Under the pieces are notes generated by a model, which saw only the letters and a list, made by a program, of their open reading frames with translations, was not told the DNA's origin and ran no database searches. Of a stretch of DNA of 64,000 nucleotides, positions 22,385-31,266 are shown one piece after another. The first letter of the stretch is position 1. Every line of letters begins with the position of its first letter. The stretch is from Phytophthora quininea (lineage: Eukaryota; Oomycota; Peronosporomycetes; Peronosporales; Peronosporaceae), in NCBI GenBank assembly GCA_011947345.1, contig JAAVTG010000256.1:149626-213625 (forward strand). Reading direction: 5' to 3'. The translations under genes were made by a program, and so were the position numbers.

Positions 22385-22740
22385 GTGGCGTTCTCTGAAT
22401 CAATGCCGAAAGAATCTCTGTTCGGACGCAGTCTCGAGACGCTTCATGACGAAAGCGTCCGCAAGAACTGGCAGTTGGCGCCTAGTCAAATGCAGCTAAC
22501 AAATCCGATGTGGCTAAAGGGTCTTGAAGAACTGACCGAGACGATCGCAGAGATTGGGATACAAGGATGTTCCATTGCAGACCAAGCTCTACACGCTTCT
22601 CGTGTATGGAAAGGGTTCGGTCGCACAGAAGCCATTCGATGTTGAGTTCGCCATATCAAGCGTGATGCGAAATCTGGTATCGGTATCAATGTTAAAGCTC
22701 GACATCCACCTTTCATTGATGGTGCTCCAATTGACATCCT
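22385..22740 (+). pseudogene. Possible 2OG-Fe(II) oxygenase fragment
   Basis: Two overlapping frames give RKNWQLAPSQMQLTNPMWLK followed, after a shift near 22555, by KLYTLLVYGKGS. This resembles the segment just before the iron-binding His in oomycete and fungal prolyl-hydroxylase-like proteins (pattern: Trp-x-Leu..., then KLYKLLLYE-G). The His-x-Asp motif itself is not seen. The identification comes from family memory only. At best a broken fragment. Confidence 0.3.
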
Positions 22741-22937
22741 CGAGCTCTAGCTGGATTGGATGGAGGCAATCAAAGCAGCGGCCACTGGCACATTTTGCAG
22801 TGAATGGAGACAAAACGACGAGATGGCCACGGACCGTAGGCAGCCGATTTTTACGGTGTGTTGTAGTGTATGAAGCAGAGAGTTCTGGAGATTGCCCAGT
22901 GGTTTTTCTCTCAAGATTTTCATTTGGCGAATTTACG

Positions 22938-23560
22938 ATGGAAAGAGCAGCAAGGAACTGTGACCTGAAGATGCTTCAATGGCAATGGAAACCAGATTAA
23001 TACGATCTCGATGGGTGCGATGGGGTACGCAGCAGTTGGTGGACATTTGGAAGTCGATGGCTGTATGAGCATTGTAAAATCTCGTCGTTTAGTTTCGTTC
23101 TTGCAACAGCAACTCAAAAGGACCATCTCGAAGTGCTTGAGTGGCTGCTTGAATATTGCAGCGTATACGACAGGATGGATGTGATTGCTGCTTCTGGGGA
23201 CGTTCATATTGCTCAGTGGTTCCTGGAACACGACTACGATTCAACGCATGGGCCCGACCGCGCAGCTTCCGGCGGCGACGTGGAGGTGGTCAATCGGTTT
23301 CACCAACATTTTCACGAGCAATTCAAGGCATCAACAATGACTAGTGCTGCCGGGGTAGGACATCTTCATTAATCGAATGAGAATCGTTCAGAAAGGTGCA
23401 AGTATTTTGGTTATGGATAAATCTGCTAGTGGTGGACACTTAACTATGGTGACTTGGTTGCACGAAAATCGACACGAAGGCTGTACAACACATGCGATGG
23501 ATGAAACAGCAGCGCACGGGTGTTTGAGCGAATTTTGTGCAGTAGCTGTAAGAGAATAAT
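22938..23560 (+). pseudogene. Ankyrin-repeat protein remnant
   Basis: Pieces in several frames show the ankyrin pattern typical of the large oomycete families: MERAARNCDLKMLQW, then GYAAVGGHLEV, ATATQKDHLEVLEWLLEYC, IAASGDVHIAQWFLEHDYD, RAASGGDVEVVNRFH, SASGGHLTMVTWLHENRHEG, and DETAAHGCLSEF. Spacing of about 33-35 residues per unit is kept, but stops and frame changes occur at roughly 23000, 23080, 23370 and 23560. Several of the breaks are stops rather than homopolymer slips, so it is most likely a dead copy. Ankyrin repeats mediate protein binding; no partner can be inferred. Confidence 0.6.
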
Positions 23561-23571
23561 AACCTGTCCTC

Positions 23572-25455
23572 ACCTTCAGAACCTCCAAACTCCAAGAGCG
23601 TAATAATGAGTCTCAATAATCATCGAAAGCCTCCCATTCTTGAACCACTACGATCGCTGAGGAAAGGTGACACCGTCAAGTACCTTGGTCTACCATTTGG
23701 TAATCTCGACACTTCGACCGAGTTAGCCAAACAATTAGATCACAAGCTGATGACAAGACTTCAAATTTGGAAAGGGCGAGCTCGAACACTCGTGGGAAGG
23801 CGACTAATTGTTCAAGCTATCGTACTGTCGACGATATGGTATTTTACGACGACGACTGTTATTCCCACTAGGTATATCAAACGATGGCAAAGCGCCGTAA
23901 AAACGTTCATACTCTACAACCGGGTGGGAGCTAGTCGTGGAGGTATTAACATCGTTCCCACTTCATTTGCCATACAAGCACGGCAAGACGATGGAATTGG
24001 GGTACCAGAGATTATGTCCTGCATCCGGAGACAACGTTTTCTCTTCCTTCAAAAATTTGTCAAAGTCCTCGCTTGTCATAATGAAAACGACGAAACAGTG
24101 TGGTATAGACCCATAGCAGAATTACTACGACACCGATATGGGGAATTTGTACGTCCGTGGTCGGGAGAGTTTTTGCTACAAAATCCACCTGAACCTCCTG
24201 GATGGAAAGCAACAATGCTCCCGTTATGGTGGCGTAAACTACTGCAAGATTGGAGACGCGTAAAATGGCCAAGCAAGTACTCATTACGATACACTAGAAT
24301 GAAGACACTCCAAAACTCGTTATTCAGCCCAATATGGTGGAATGCATCGACAAATTTCCAGGTGTGGCGCAGACAAGATGCTCATCGCGCACCACTGGGA
24401 ACAGGACCCGTCAAATTCCGGTGCCTCTGTAAAGAGCTTGCTTCAAAAGGCAAATGGTGTATAGCAGACTTTCTAGATACTTCCCATCGATGGCCAACCC
24501 TCATGGTGTTTTTCAGGGGGTATCTACCGAGCTACGTCCATTCTGGGGTCCAGGGTTGCACTGACGGATATCGCCCAGCTTTATCGACAGCTAACCCAGG
24601 TGTTTGAACGGGTATTGCCACACCCAGAGACAGGTGGAATAAGCGTGGCAACGCGAGGTGCAATGCCGCCGACATTGGGACTGACAGTCGGAAAAACATC
24701 TCGGTTCTTCCCAAATCTAAAATCCCAAGACTGGGACGAATTGTTGCGGCCTGATAGATGCGTGCAACCACACCCCATGAAAGTGCTTGGCTGTCCGCAA
24801 CGACAGATCCATACTACGTTACAACAGATACTCGCCCTCCGCCAGTTTCTGGTTCCTGTTATCCACGATGTGATGCTGAGAATGTTCTTTGGAGACCTCA
24901 TTGTCGGATCAAGGCTGTTCTTCCTCAAGTCGTTAAACCCTACGATTCAACAGTGTGTGAGACGATCATGTGCTGCGATAGAAACAGTAGAGCACTGTTT
25001 CTTCTCGTGCCCAGCTCTGACGCAAATGTGGACCCCATTGTGGTCCCCATGGCATAAGGCTTTCGCGACGGAGTTGGATTGGCGATTGCTAATTTTTCCT
25101 AAACCACGAGACCTGAAGAGGGAGTGGAGGCAGAACCAAAAGGTGGTCCTGCTACTGTGGCGAGTCCACACTGCGATCGCGTTCCATGCTACGTGGAGAT
25201 TGAGAAACGACATACTATTCCGTGAAACTACAGCTGAAATACCAAGCGTCCAAAATGTGATGTCCTCTTTTCGACGACACTGTCTGTTCATCAATCACCA
25301 TTCAGCGGAGCTTGGGATTGACGACAAAATTGTAACCTCTGTTCTGGAGAAGTTAGGCTTTGACCCACCTGCGCCGCGAAACACACTACCAGCAAGTCAC
25401 GTTTGGATTCCACGAAACTAAGCAGCAGAACGACTAAGAAGTATACGATCGTAGC
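23572..25455 (+). mobile_element. 5'-truncated LINE retrotransposon, ORF2 C-terminal part
   Basis: Two long frames (about 23606-24607 and 24600-25421) encode the portion of a LINE ORF2 downstream of the reverse-transcriptase active site. The sequence VKYLGLPFGN marks the RT thumb, WKGRARTLVGRRLIVQAIVL follows, and the zf-RVT zinc ribbon is at 24955-25015 (CV-x3-C-AAIETVEHCFFSC). The frames change near 24490-24560 in a region where the 12-kb copy stays readable. The finger/palm catalytic region (FADD) and any endonuclease domain are absent, consistent with 5' truncation during target-primed reverse transcription. The last coding residues are ASHVWIPRN at 25418. No poly-A tail is evident. Confidence 0.75.
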
Positions 25456-25798
25456 TAGAAAAACGGTTTATCCGACTGGTTAATCAACTTAAATTCCTTC
25501 TTCTTCAGAACCTCCAAATACACACGATCGATCGCTTCTCGTAGGTCCTGGCCGTGTCGAGAATACTCTTGACAGATATTGCTGTCAAACAAGTAGCGGA
25601 AGACTTCAAAATGACCATATCCTGTTGCATCGATTATCGCCTTGATGTCTCAAGAAGCCAATTCCAAGCAGCGTCGTGTATAGCAAACGCCGTGCATCAT
25701 TCTGATGGTACCAATCCACACTGCATTGTGTATGAAGTTCATAAATGGGCCCAACGAACCCTCGACGGGGCTGACGGCCATCGTACCGTGAATTGAGA
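25455..25798 (-). pseudogene. Ankyrin-type gene fragment, C-terminal end
   Basis: On the minus strand one frame runs MMHGVCYTRRCLELAS, in-frame TGA, DIKAIIDATGYGHFEVFRYL and on to KLINQSDKPFF with stop TAG at 25455. The TGYGHFEVFRYLFD portion is an ankyrin-like helix pair, and the ending looks like a genuine C-terminus. It abuts the LINE 3' end on one side and an oppositely oriented ankyrin fragment on the other. Confidence 0.45.
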
Positions 25799-26110
25799 GG
25801 TCATTGATGCACTGGAATGGTTTCACCGGCATGGACTCGACCTGTATCTGTAGTCGCTGGGATTGCTCTAAAACACAGTCGTATAGACGTTCTCGAGAGC
25901 TGATTTGAAAGCGAAAATGACGAGGTTTTCAGGCACCACACCGTGGTGACGGTAGTCCAAGAAAATATATGCCTGTTACGGTGGCTGCTCGACAACGGCC
26001 CCGTGCTGGACGTCCAGATAGCCCAAGGAATCTATACAAGATACCACCACGCGGAATTGATGGCGTGGGTGTCCGAAATCAGCGAGTCTCGTTCGTCTGT
26101 GAAACAATGA
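25798..26110 (+). pseudogene. Ankyrin-repeat fragment, opposite orientation
   Basis: The plus strand reads VIDALEWFHRHGLDLYL, a one-base slip near 25853, then VAGIALKHSRIDVLES, an in-frame TGA (Trp expected), and on through NICLLRWLLDNGPVLDVQIA to a TGA at 26108. The first segment is very similar to the sequence at the end of the window (63940). Fragment only. Confidence 0.45.
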
Positions 26111-26443
26111 TGGAAATGACCTGGGAATATTGGCAAAAGCTCCTGGCGTTGACATTGGAACTCCCCGTCCTTTTGCAGCTCCTTCCTGATAATGATTTTC
26201 TTCTTCCTGGCGATTCCGGCGATCATGCTTAGGCTCCACCAGTCCGTGTCGATTTTCCGGGTGATATCGCTCCCCGCCTCGTACTCTGGTGTAATTTGTC
26301 TCTAAGATCCTCCACTTCGTCATTCATTCATTCCTCGTTCACCGTCACAGTAGCCGCGCTTTTGAGTCCCAGCGCGTTCTTCTTTGACGACAGCGCACAA
26401 GTTTCGCGAGAATAATAAACTGGCAAACATGTACGACAAGTGG
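26111..26443. other. Intergenic, no gene seen
   Basis: About 330 bp between ankyrin debris and the left arm of the inverted repeat; nothing recognised. Confidence 0.4.
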
Positions 26444-27010
26444 AGCGTCCAAACTGTTTGAGTAGATATAAAATATCTACTGGCCTATGGAAGAGTGGCC
26501 TAAGCCGTCTTAGCCTTCTTCATCACCTTGGCGTAGCGCTTGGAGTACAGAACCCAGAGCCGGTAATCCCCGTCTTCTTTCAGTTGTTTCTTGCTCATGG
26601 TCGCCCTTTTCGCGGCGATTCCCAACTCATCAGCTATTTGGTCAGGCGTCCACTTGTTCGTGTCGATTTTCCGGACCATTTCGTTCGCTTTGATCTGCTC
26701 TTTCACCTTCGTGGCTGTGGCGGCCTTGATTTCGTCGTCCAGCTGTTTCCAGCCCGCCAGCATCTCGTCAGTGGTTTTGCCCCACAGATTGAAATTGATG
26801 CGCTCTTCCTCATCGGCTCTCAAGTGGCGAACTCCCATCGGTTGCTCGGAACTCATCTTGGACAGAGTAGTGTCAGTGGCGCTAAAGGCGACATCCCAAC
26901 TCGCTACGAGAGCGGCAGCAGTGATGAAGACGGCGCCGAAGCGCATTGGCAACTTTGACGGTTGGGCTTGCGGGGTCCAGGGGAAATTGGGAACTGGTTG
27001 TAGAAGACGC
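26444..27010. repeat. Inverted repeat, left arm (carries RXLR gene)
   Basis: The reverse complement of 29751-30315. The two arms differ by only two one-base length differences, both in the RXLR 5' leader (a GGGG/CCC run and AACCAG/AACAG). The boundaries are sharp: AGCGTCC at 26444 and the GCGTCTTCTA complement at 27010. Confidence 0.9.
26500..26946 (-). CDS. RXLR effector, copy 1
   Basis: An intact 148-codon gene. The ATG at 26946 begins the signal peptide MRFGAVFITAAALVASWDVA with Ala-rich cleavage region. It is followed by an RHLR motif about 42 residues in and directly by ADEEER, the dEER motif. The remaining about 95 residues are helical and contain two Trp-bearing units (FNLWGKTTDEMLAGWKQLDD and NKWTPDQIADELGIA) and a C-terminal YSKRYAKVMKKA. 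The encoded protein is identical to the one at 29813-30259. RXLR effectors are secreted from the pathogen and act inside plant cells, commonly suppressing immunity; no specific target can be assigned. A further upstream codon in frame is TTG, so 26946 is the start. Confidence 0.92.
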   Translation of the reverse strand: MRFGAVFITAAALVASWDVAFSATDTTLSKMSSEQPMGVRHLRADEEERINFNLWGKTTDEMLAGWKQLDDEIKAATATKVKEQIKANEMVRKIDTNKWTPDQIADELGIAAKRATMSKKQLKEDGDYRLWVLYSKRYAKVMKKAKTA

Positions 27011-27499
27011 GAAATACTCTGTTGTCGCGCCTGCCACTAAGCAGTAGGCCTTCGGATACCGGGATAAGGGTTTTCCTGTCCGCAGGAAATGCCGACGAAT
27101 AGCAAGTTGGGAATCAAATCATTCAGCAATTTTTGCTGTGATTCCAACGTAATCGACTGACTAATCGATCACGAGCCTATTCCTCACCAAACTGATGGTA
27201 TTTGGTTCATTGTGTAGTGAAGGCAAGGTACCCGAACCGTATCATGAGAAACGTAAGCGGCTCTGTACATATCGACATCGCTCGTGCTGCTGTCAATGCT
27301 CGGGCTAACACTCAGCAATGATGATCCGATGCGGTATCTGGTGCTTACGCTCGAATGGCAAGCCCCATCCTCGAAGTAAACAATCTTTAGGTAGGAATGA
27401 ATCAGTTACAATACTTTCAAATGGTTATTCCCATGCCGGGATCTGAAGAAGAAATCAACCAAGGACACGTCATAGGAGTAGCGTTAGTTTCGTATTCGC
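27011..27499. other. Repeat-derived spacer
   Basis: No gene. Bases about 27190-27310 resemble 29605-29730, the upstream region of RXLR copy 2 (shared words TGGTATTTGGTTCA, CCCGAACCGTATCA and GTGCTG(C/T)TGTCAAT), in the same orientation although the gene copies are inverted. This points to more than one rearrangement. Confidence 0.5.
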
Positions 27500-27867
27500 T
27501 AGGTAATGCACAACGAGCACACCACAATTAAAGCACGTTCTCCTCGTGATAATCGCTCGTTGCGATACGGACAAAAGATCCACGTAAAGTAGTTTTCGTG
27601 CCGCCACCACGTGTAGAACGGTTCAAACGGCCGGCGGAATTTCTTCCAGCAGCAGGGTCCACAAAGCCTGGTCTTGGGGACTTTACGATCCCATGGCATC
27701 GGTTGCCAATAGTCCACTTCGTTTTCAGGAATGTTGAGCTCACGGGAGTAAATGCGCTCGATGTTTTTGTTGAAACTTTCGCAGCGAACAATCATCTGAA
27801 ACACTCGAAGACCAAACAGTGTGATGACGAGGTAGGGTAGAAACAGCAGCAAGTAGCTGCCGCCAAT
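27500..27867 (-). pseudogene. Duplicated fragment of the multi-pass membrane-protein gene
   Basis: About 368 bp nearly identical to 33019-33380 inside the first membrane-protein gene, with only a handful of differences by eye. It encodes just the TM2 segment and the loop up to the start of TM3 (LLFLPYLVITLFGLRVFQMI to SRGERALIVVCS). It has no start and no 3' partner, so it is a non-functional stub. The near identity suggests recent copying or ongoing gene conversion from the intact gene 5.5 kb away. Confidence 0.85.
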
Positions 27868-28506
27868 TCATTTGACAGCTAGGCAAGAAAAGAAATCCAT
27901 GCTGGTTGCACTCCACATTTGCGATTCTGGAGAAATCTGCATCGACACGTCCATGGTTGTTTCTTCTTCACAATTCGCCAGCCTAAAACCTTTAACGCCC
28001 ATAATGGCCATCGATCAATTGGTTATCTGGCTGACTGCATCCGCCATGCTCGTCTTTTGGTTGTTGTATTTGCCTCCACATTCGTCACTGGTACGTTGAT
28101 GCTGACATTCCTTGTTGGTATCATCCAATGCGTAGCTATCTGCAAGGAACAGCAAGAACTGGCCTTCTTCGAACTCCTCGGCACGTTGATGCCCTTCAAA
28201 GCCGCGAAACCGCGGTGTCAGTGTTTTGATTATGTCATTTAAATACTGCAGCTGGTCGTCGCTGGACTTTCCATCATACTTGTTCCCAGCCATTAACTCC
28301 TCAGCTACCCGTCCAAACGATGACCAACTGCGCCGGACAATGCTGGGTAATATTAAGGAGACTGCAGTCTCAAAGCTCTTGTGACGGGTGTCGTTGTCCT
28401 CGTAAATTACTAGGGAGGATTCGCTGGAGTGGAATTGCAGACGTTTCTTGGCAGGTTGTTGTACGAGTTGGGAATACGTTCCGTCAACAAACCAGTGGAG
28501 TTTCCT
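27868..28506 (-). pseudogene. Unknown protein-coding fragment with one in-frame TGA
   Basis: The minus strand is open from 28506 to 28015 (164 codons: LHWFVDGTYSQL..., SSESSLVIYEDNDTRHKS, FETAVSLILPSIVRRSW, GFEGHQRAEEFEEGQFLLF), then TGA at 28015-28017, then the same frame continues 48 codons to TGA at 27868. Codon use and composition look like real protein on both sides of the TGA. The only early ATG is at 28293, so the 5' part must come from an exon further upstream or be lost. The next bases after its stop are the copied membrane-gene fragment. No family recognised. Confidence 0.4.
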
Positions 28507-28814
28507 TCAGACCACGGTGCAGCAGGTGCCACAGTTCCATTTCTCTCCCCTAATGTGTCATGGCCCGTCGAGTTTCTGGTGCATTGGAAAAATTCTCCCG
28601 CTCCGTTTGCCAACGTTGGGAATTGTAGTAAACACGACAAGATTGCTTTTCAGGTCGACTCTGTCGTTCTCTCGGGCGAGTGCCCAAGATCGGAAGTTGA
28701 CGTTGGAACTGCTTGAAGAAGCTCTTGCTCTTCGAAGGTCACCGCGTCTCAGTGAACGAGCAGGATAATAGCTATTTTACGAGTGGATTCAAGTCTGAGA
28801 CGAGAGGCTAGCCT

Positions 28815-29056
28815 ATGTCGAGTGGATCTGGGGCCGAAACATTAGTATCAGCATCCACGCTCCGGAACGCAGTCAATCTCCAGCATGCCACGTTTTATCG
28901 GATTTCGAAACAGAATGGCGCGCTGGAGGAATTTTCAGATCTCATGGAAGGGAGAGAAGACTGATAAGTACTCCAACTGATAGCAATACGCAGATTTATC
29001 GTGTTGCGGGCAAGACCATCCTTTTTTTTAGCTTGGAGCTCAGAAAGCACCACTAA
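28815..29056 (+). pseudogene. Small orphan-family gene, frameshifted copy
   Basis: The ATG at 28815 starts MSSGSGAETLVSASTL, continuing NLQHATFYRIS, GALEEFSDLMEGRED and then a stop. After a frame change near 28962 a second piece (VAGKTILFFSLEL) matches the rest of the intact relative at 50502-50834 (shared NLQHA-FYRIS, GALEE, LME-R, and GK-I-FF-E). Both copies sit about 0.4-0.8 kb upstream of an RXLR gene. No known domain. Confidence 0.6.
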
Positions 29057-29750
29057 ATGGTCCGTACCAAGAGGGTCTGTGCAAGAAGAGCTTAAAACTG
29101 TTTTGCGAAATCGGTGTCGGTTTTCAACGCCTTCGCTCCTTGTTGTGACTGCTTTGAACGTACTAATTCCTGCTCCAAGTGGTATATTTGATCCAGTCAA
29201 CACTACCAGTAGCTGAAATTTGCGCAGAGCATTCCGCTTGGCATCGGAAAGCAGCAAGATTCATAGTCAAAGTTGTCGATTAAAATGACCAACGAGTATA
29301 CTTCAGCTCCCAAAACGATAGAAGTCATAGCGTATTGATGAGAATATTGGCTATCCGATCCGTACATCAACTTCGTTTTGCAAGAAGAATATGTTTTCGA
29401 AAGTTGAGAATACAATTGTGCAGCGCCAAGGTTAGTTTTATCAACTGGCTTCGAACAAACAAGAACTCGACTCAAATGATTCAGCAAGATTACGGATAAA
29501 ATTTATCATGCGTTTTGCTTGTGAGTACAGCGTAATCCACCGACAACCCGATGCACATCCGGAATGTCATCATGAGCCAGAACCACGACAAATTCGAGCC
29601 ACTCCTGGTCAACATTGGTATTTGGTTCACTATGCAGCGAGCCCGAACCGTATCACGTTAGTGGCTCCCTAAGTATCGCTAGGCGGAAAGGAACCTTCGT
29701 GCTGTTGTCAATGAACGGATCGTTGGTGGCAATTCCAACAAAAAGGTTTT
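29057..29750. other. Spacer upstream of RXLR copy 2
   Basis: A minus-strand frame at 29203-29487 looks somewhat protein-like but has no support. Bases about 29605-29750 are the likely RXLR promoter region, with similarity to 27190-27310. Confidence 0.35.
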
Positions 29751-30315
29751 GCGTCTTCTACAACAGTTCCCAATTTCCCTGGACCCCGCAAGCCCAACCG
29801 TCAAAGTTGCCAATGCGCTTCGGCGCCGTCTTCATCACTGCTGCCGCTCTCGTAGCGAGTTGGGATGTCGCCTTTAGCGCCACTGACACTACTCTGTCCA
29901 AGATGAGTTCCGAGCAACCGATGGGAGTTCGCCACTTGAGAGCCGATGAGGAAGAGCGCATCAATTTCAATCTGTGGGGCAAAACCACTGACGAGATGCT
30001 GGCGGGCTGGAAACAGCTGGACGACGAAATCAAGGCCGCCACAGCCACGAAGGTGAAAGAGCAGATCAAAGCGAACGAAATGGTCCGGAAAATCGACACG
30101 AACAAGTGGACGCCTGACCAAATAGCTGATGAGTTGGGAATCGCCGCGAAAAGGGCGACCATGAGCAAGAAACAACTGAAAGAAGACGGGGATTACCGGC
30201 TCTGGGTTCTGTACTCCAAGCGCTACGCCAAGGTGATGAAGAAGGCTAAGACGGCTTAGGCCACTCTTCCATAGGCCAGTAGATATTTTATATCTACTCA
30301 AACAGTTTGGACGCT
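29751..30315. repeat. Inverted repeat, right arm (carries RXLR gene)
   Basis: The reverse complement of 26444-27010, shorter by two bases. The spacer between the arms is 2.74 kb. Confidence 0.9.
29813..30259 (+). CDS. RXLR effector, copy 2 (identical protein)
   Basis: An intact 148-codon gene in opposite orientation to copy 1, with the same signal peptide, RHLR, ADEEER and C-terminal helices and the same stop context. The ATG at 29813 is the start: the in-frame sequence before it is leader shared with copy 1. Identity of both coding and short flanking sequence indicates very recent duplication, gene conversion between arms, or assembly of two haplotypes in one contig. Different sequence beyond 29751 means the two copies may have different promoters. 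Confidence 0.92.
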   Translation: MRFGAVFITAAALVASWDVAFSATDTTLSKMSSEQPMGVRHLRADEEERINFNLWGKTTDEMLAGWKQLDDEIKAATATKVKEQIKANEMVRKIDTNKWTPDQIADELGIAAKRATMSKKQLKEDGDYRLWVLYSKRYAKVMKKAKTA

Positions 30316-30579
30316 GCATTTATCTTGGGACTTTCAGATGATGTTGAAGATCTTCTGTGCGAATATAAACCACTGGACACTGTGAATACTATCAAGGAGG
30401 TCTTTTGGGGGCACCGTTCACCTGGCCATATTGACATTCTGGTGGCGCTCCCCACTCAAGGATGGTCATTTCATTGGGATGGAACATACCGTCATAGTTG
30501 AGGAGTACTTGGCAATGGCAGAGCACCTCAAAGACTCGGTGGAGGTGAAAGAGAAGGTGAAGAGTATCGTGAACGCGAA
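30316..30579 (+). other. Unassigned protein-like fragment
   Basis: The plus strand reads DTVNTIKEVFWGHRSPGHID, a slip near 30460, then FIGMEHTVIVEEYLAMAEHL and a Lys/Glu-rich helix. Possibly the remains of a gene, with no start, no end and no known family. Confidence 0.25.
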
Positions 30580-30802
30580 AGAGAAAACGACGATGCCGTT
30601 CCTACCGCGGTCGTGTCCATTTTTCGGATCGCTTCGTTCGCTTTGGCCTGCTCTTTCATGTTTCTGGTTTTGGCAGCCTTGAGTTCATCGTCCGTCATCT
30701 CTTATCTGTTCTTGCTTGGGAATTGGCATCGGTGGTGCTAAAAGCGACACCCAAACTGGCAACGACAATGGCAGCAGCGATGAAGACCGTAGTGAGGCGC
30801 AT
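30580..30802 (-). pseudogene. RXLR gene remnant lacking the RXLR-dEER segment
   Basis: On the minus strand the ATG at 30802 gives a clean signal peptide (MRLTTVFIAAAIVVASLGVA) and a TTDANS segment like the neighbours, and stops after 34 codons. About 10 bases further on another frame reads DDELKAAKTRN and EQAKANEAIRKMD, matching the first helical unit of the intact RXLR genes (DDEIKAATATK and EQIKANEMVRKID). The region that would hold RXLR and dEER is missing, and the C-terminal half is gone. A dead copy of the same family. Confidence 0.65.
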
Positions 30803-31266
30803 GGTTGACTTGGTCAGTCGATTGGTCTTAAGAGGTTCGAGGATATTTGGAAACTGGTGGCCTGAAGACGAATAACTTTTTTTCTGGGCTTGCCAACAAG
30901 CAACGGACCGATCAACAGAACGGAAAAGCACCGTCGGTACTTATGAAGCCACTAACGTTCTCTTGAGTCATGATACGTTTCGAATGCCTTACCTTCATTG
31001 CATATTGAACGGGGGAACTCGAATTTGCCAGGCAGTTGTGTCAGATGGGTCGGTCGATTACGTTATAATCAAACAAAACTTCATGATAATGTTATCCGTA
31101 ATCCTTGAGCTGAATCATTGGACTTCATACGACAAGCTGATTGCGCTCTTCCACAGCCTGCAAAGCACCATCTTCGAAGTTTAGGATAAATATCTATGGC
31201 CACGTTGTCTTCAGCAACGCATAAATTAAGTAGAGCATGGCAAGCTGTTCTCACGTTCCAAGCGAC
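30803..31266. other. Intergenic, no gene seen
   Basis: About 460 bp between the RXLR remnant and the 3' end of the first membrane-protein gene; small frames only. Confidence 0.4.
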
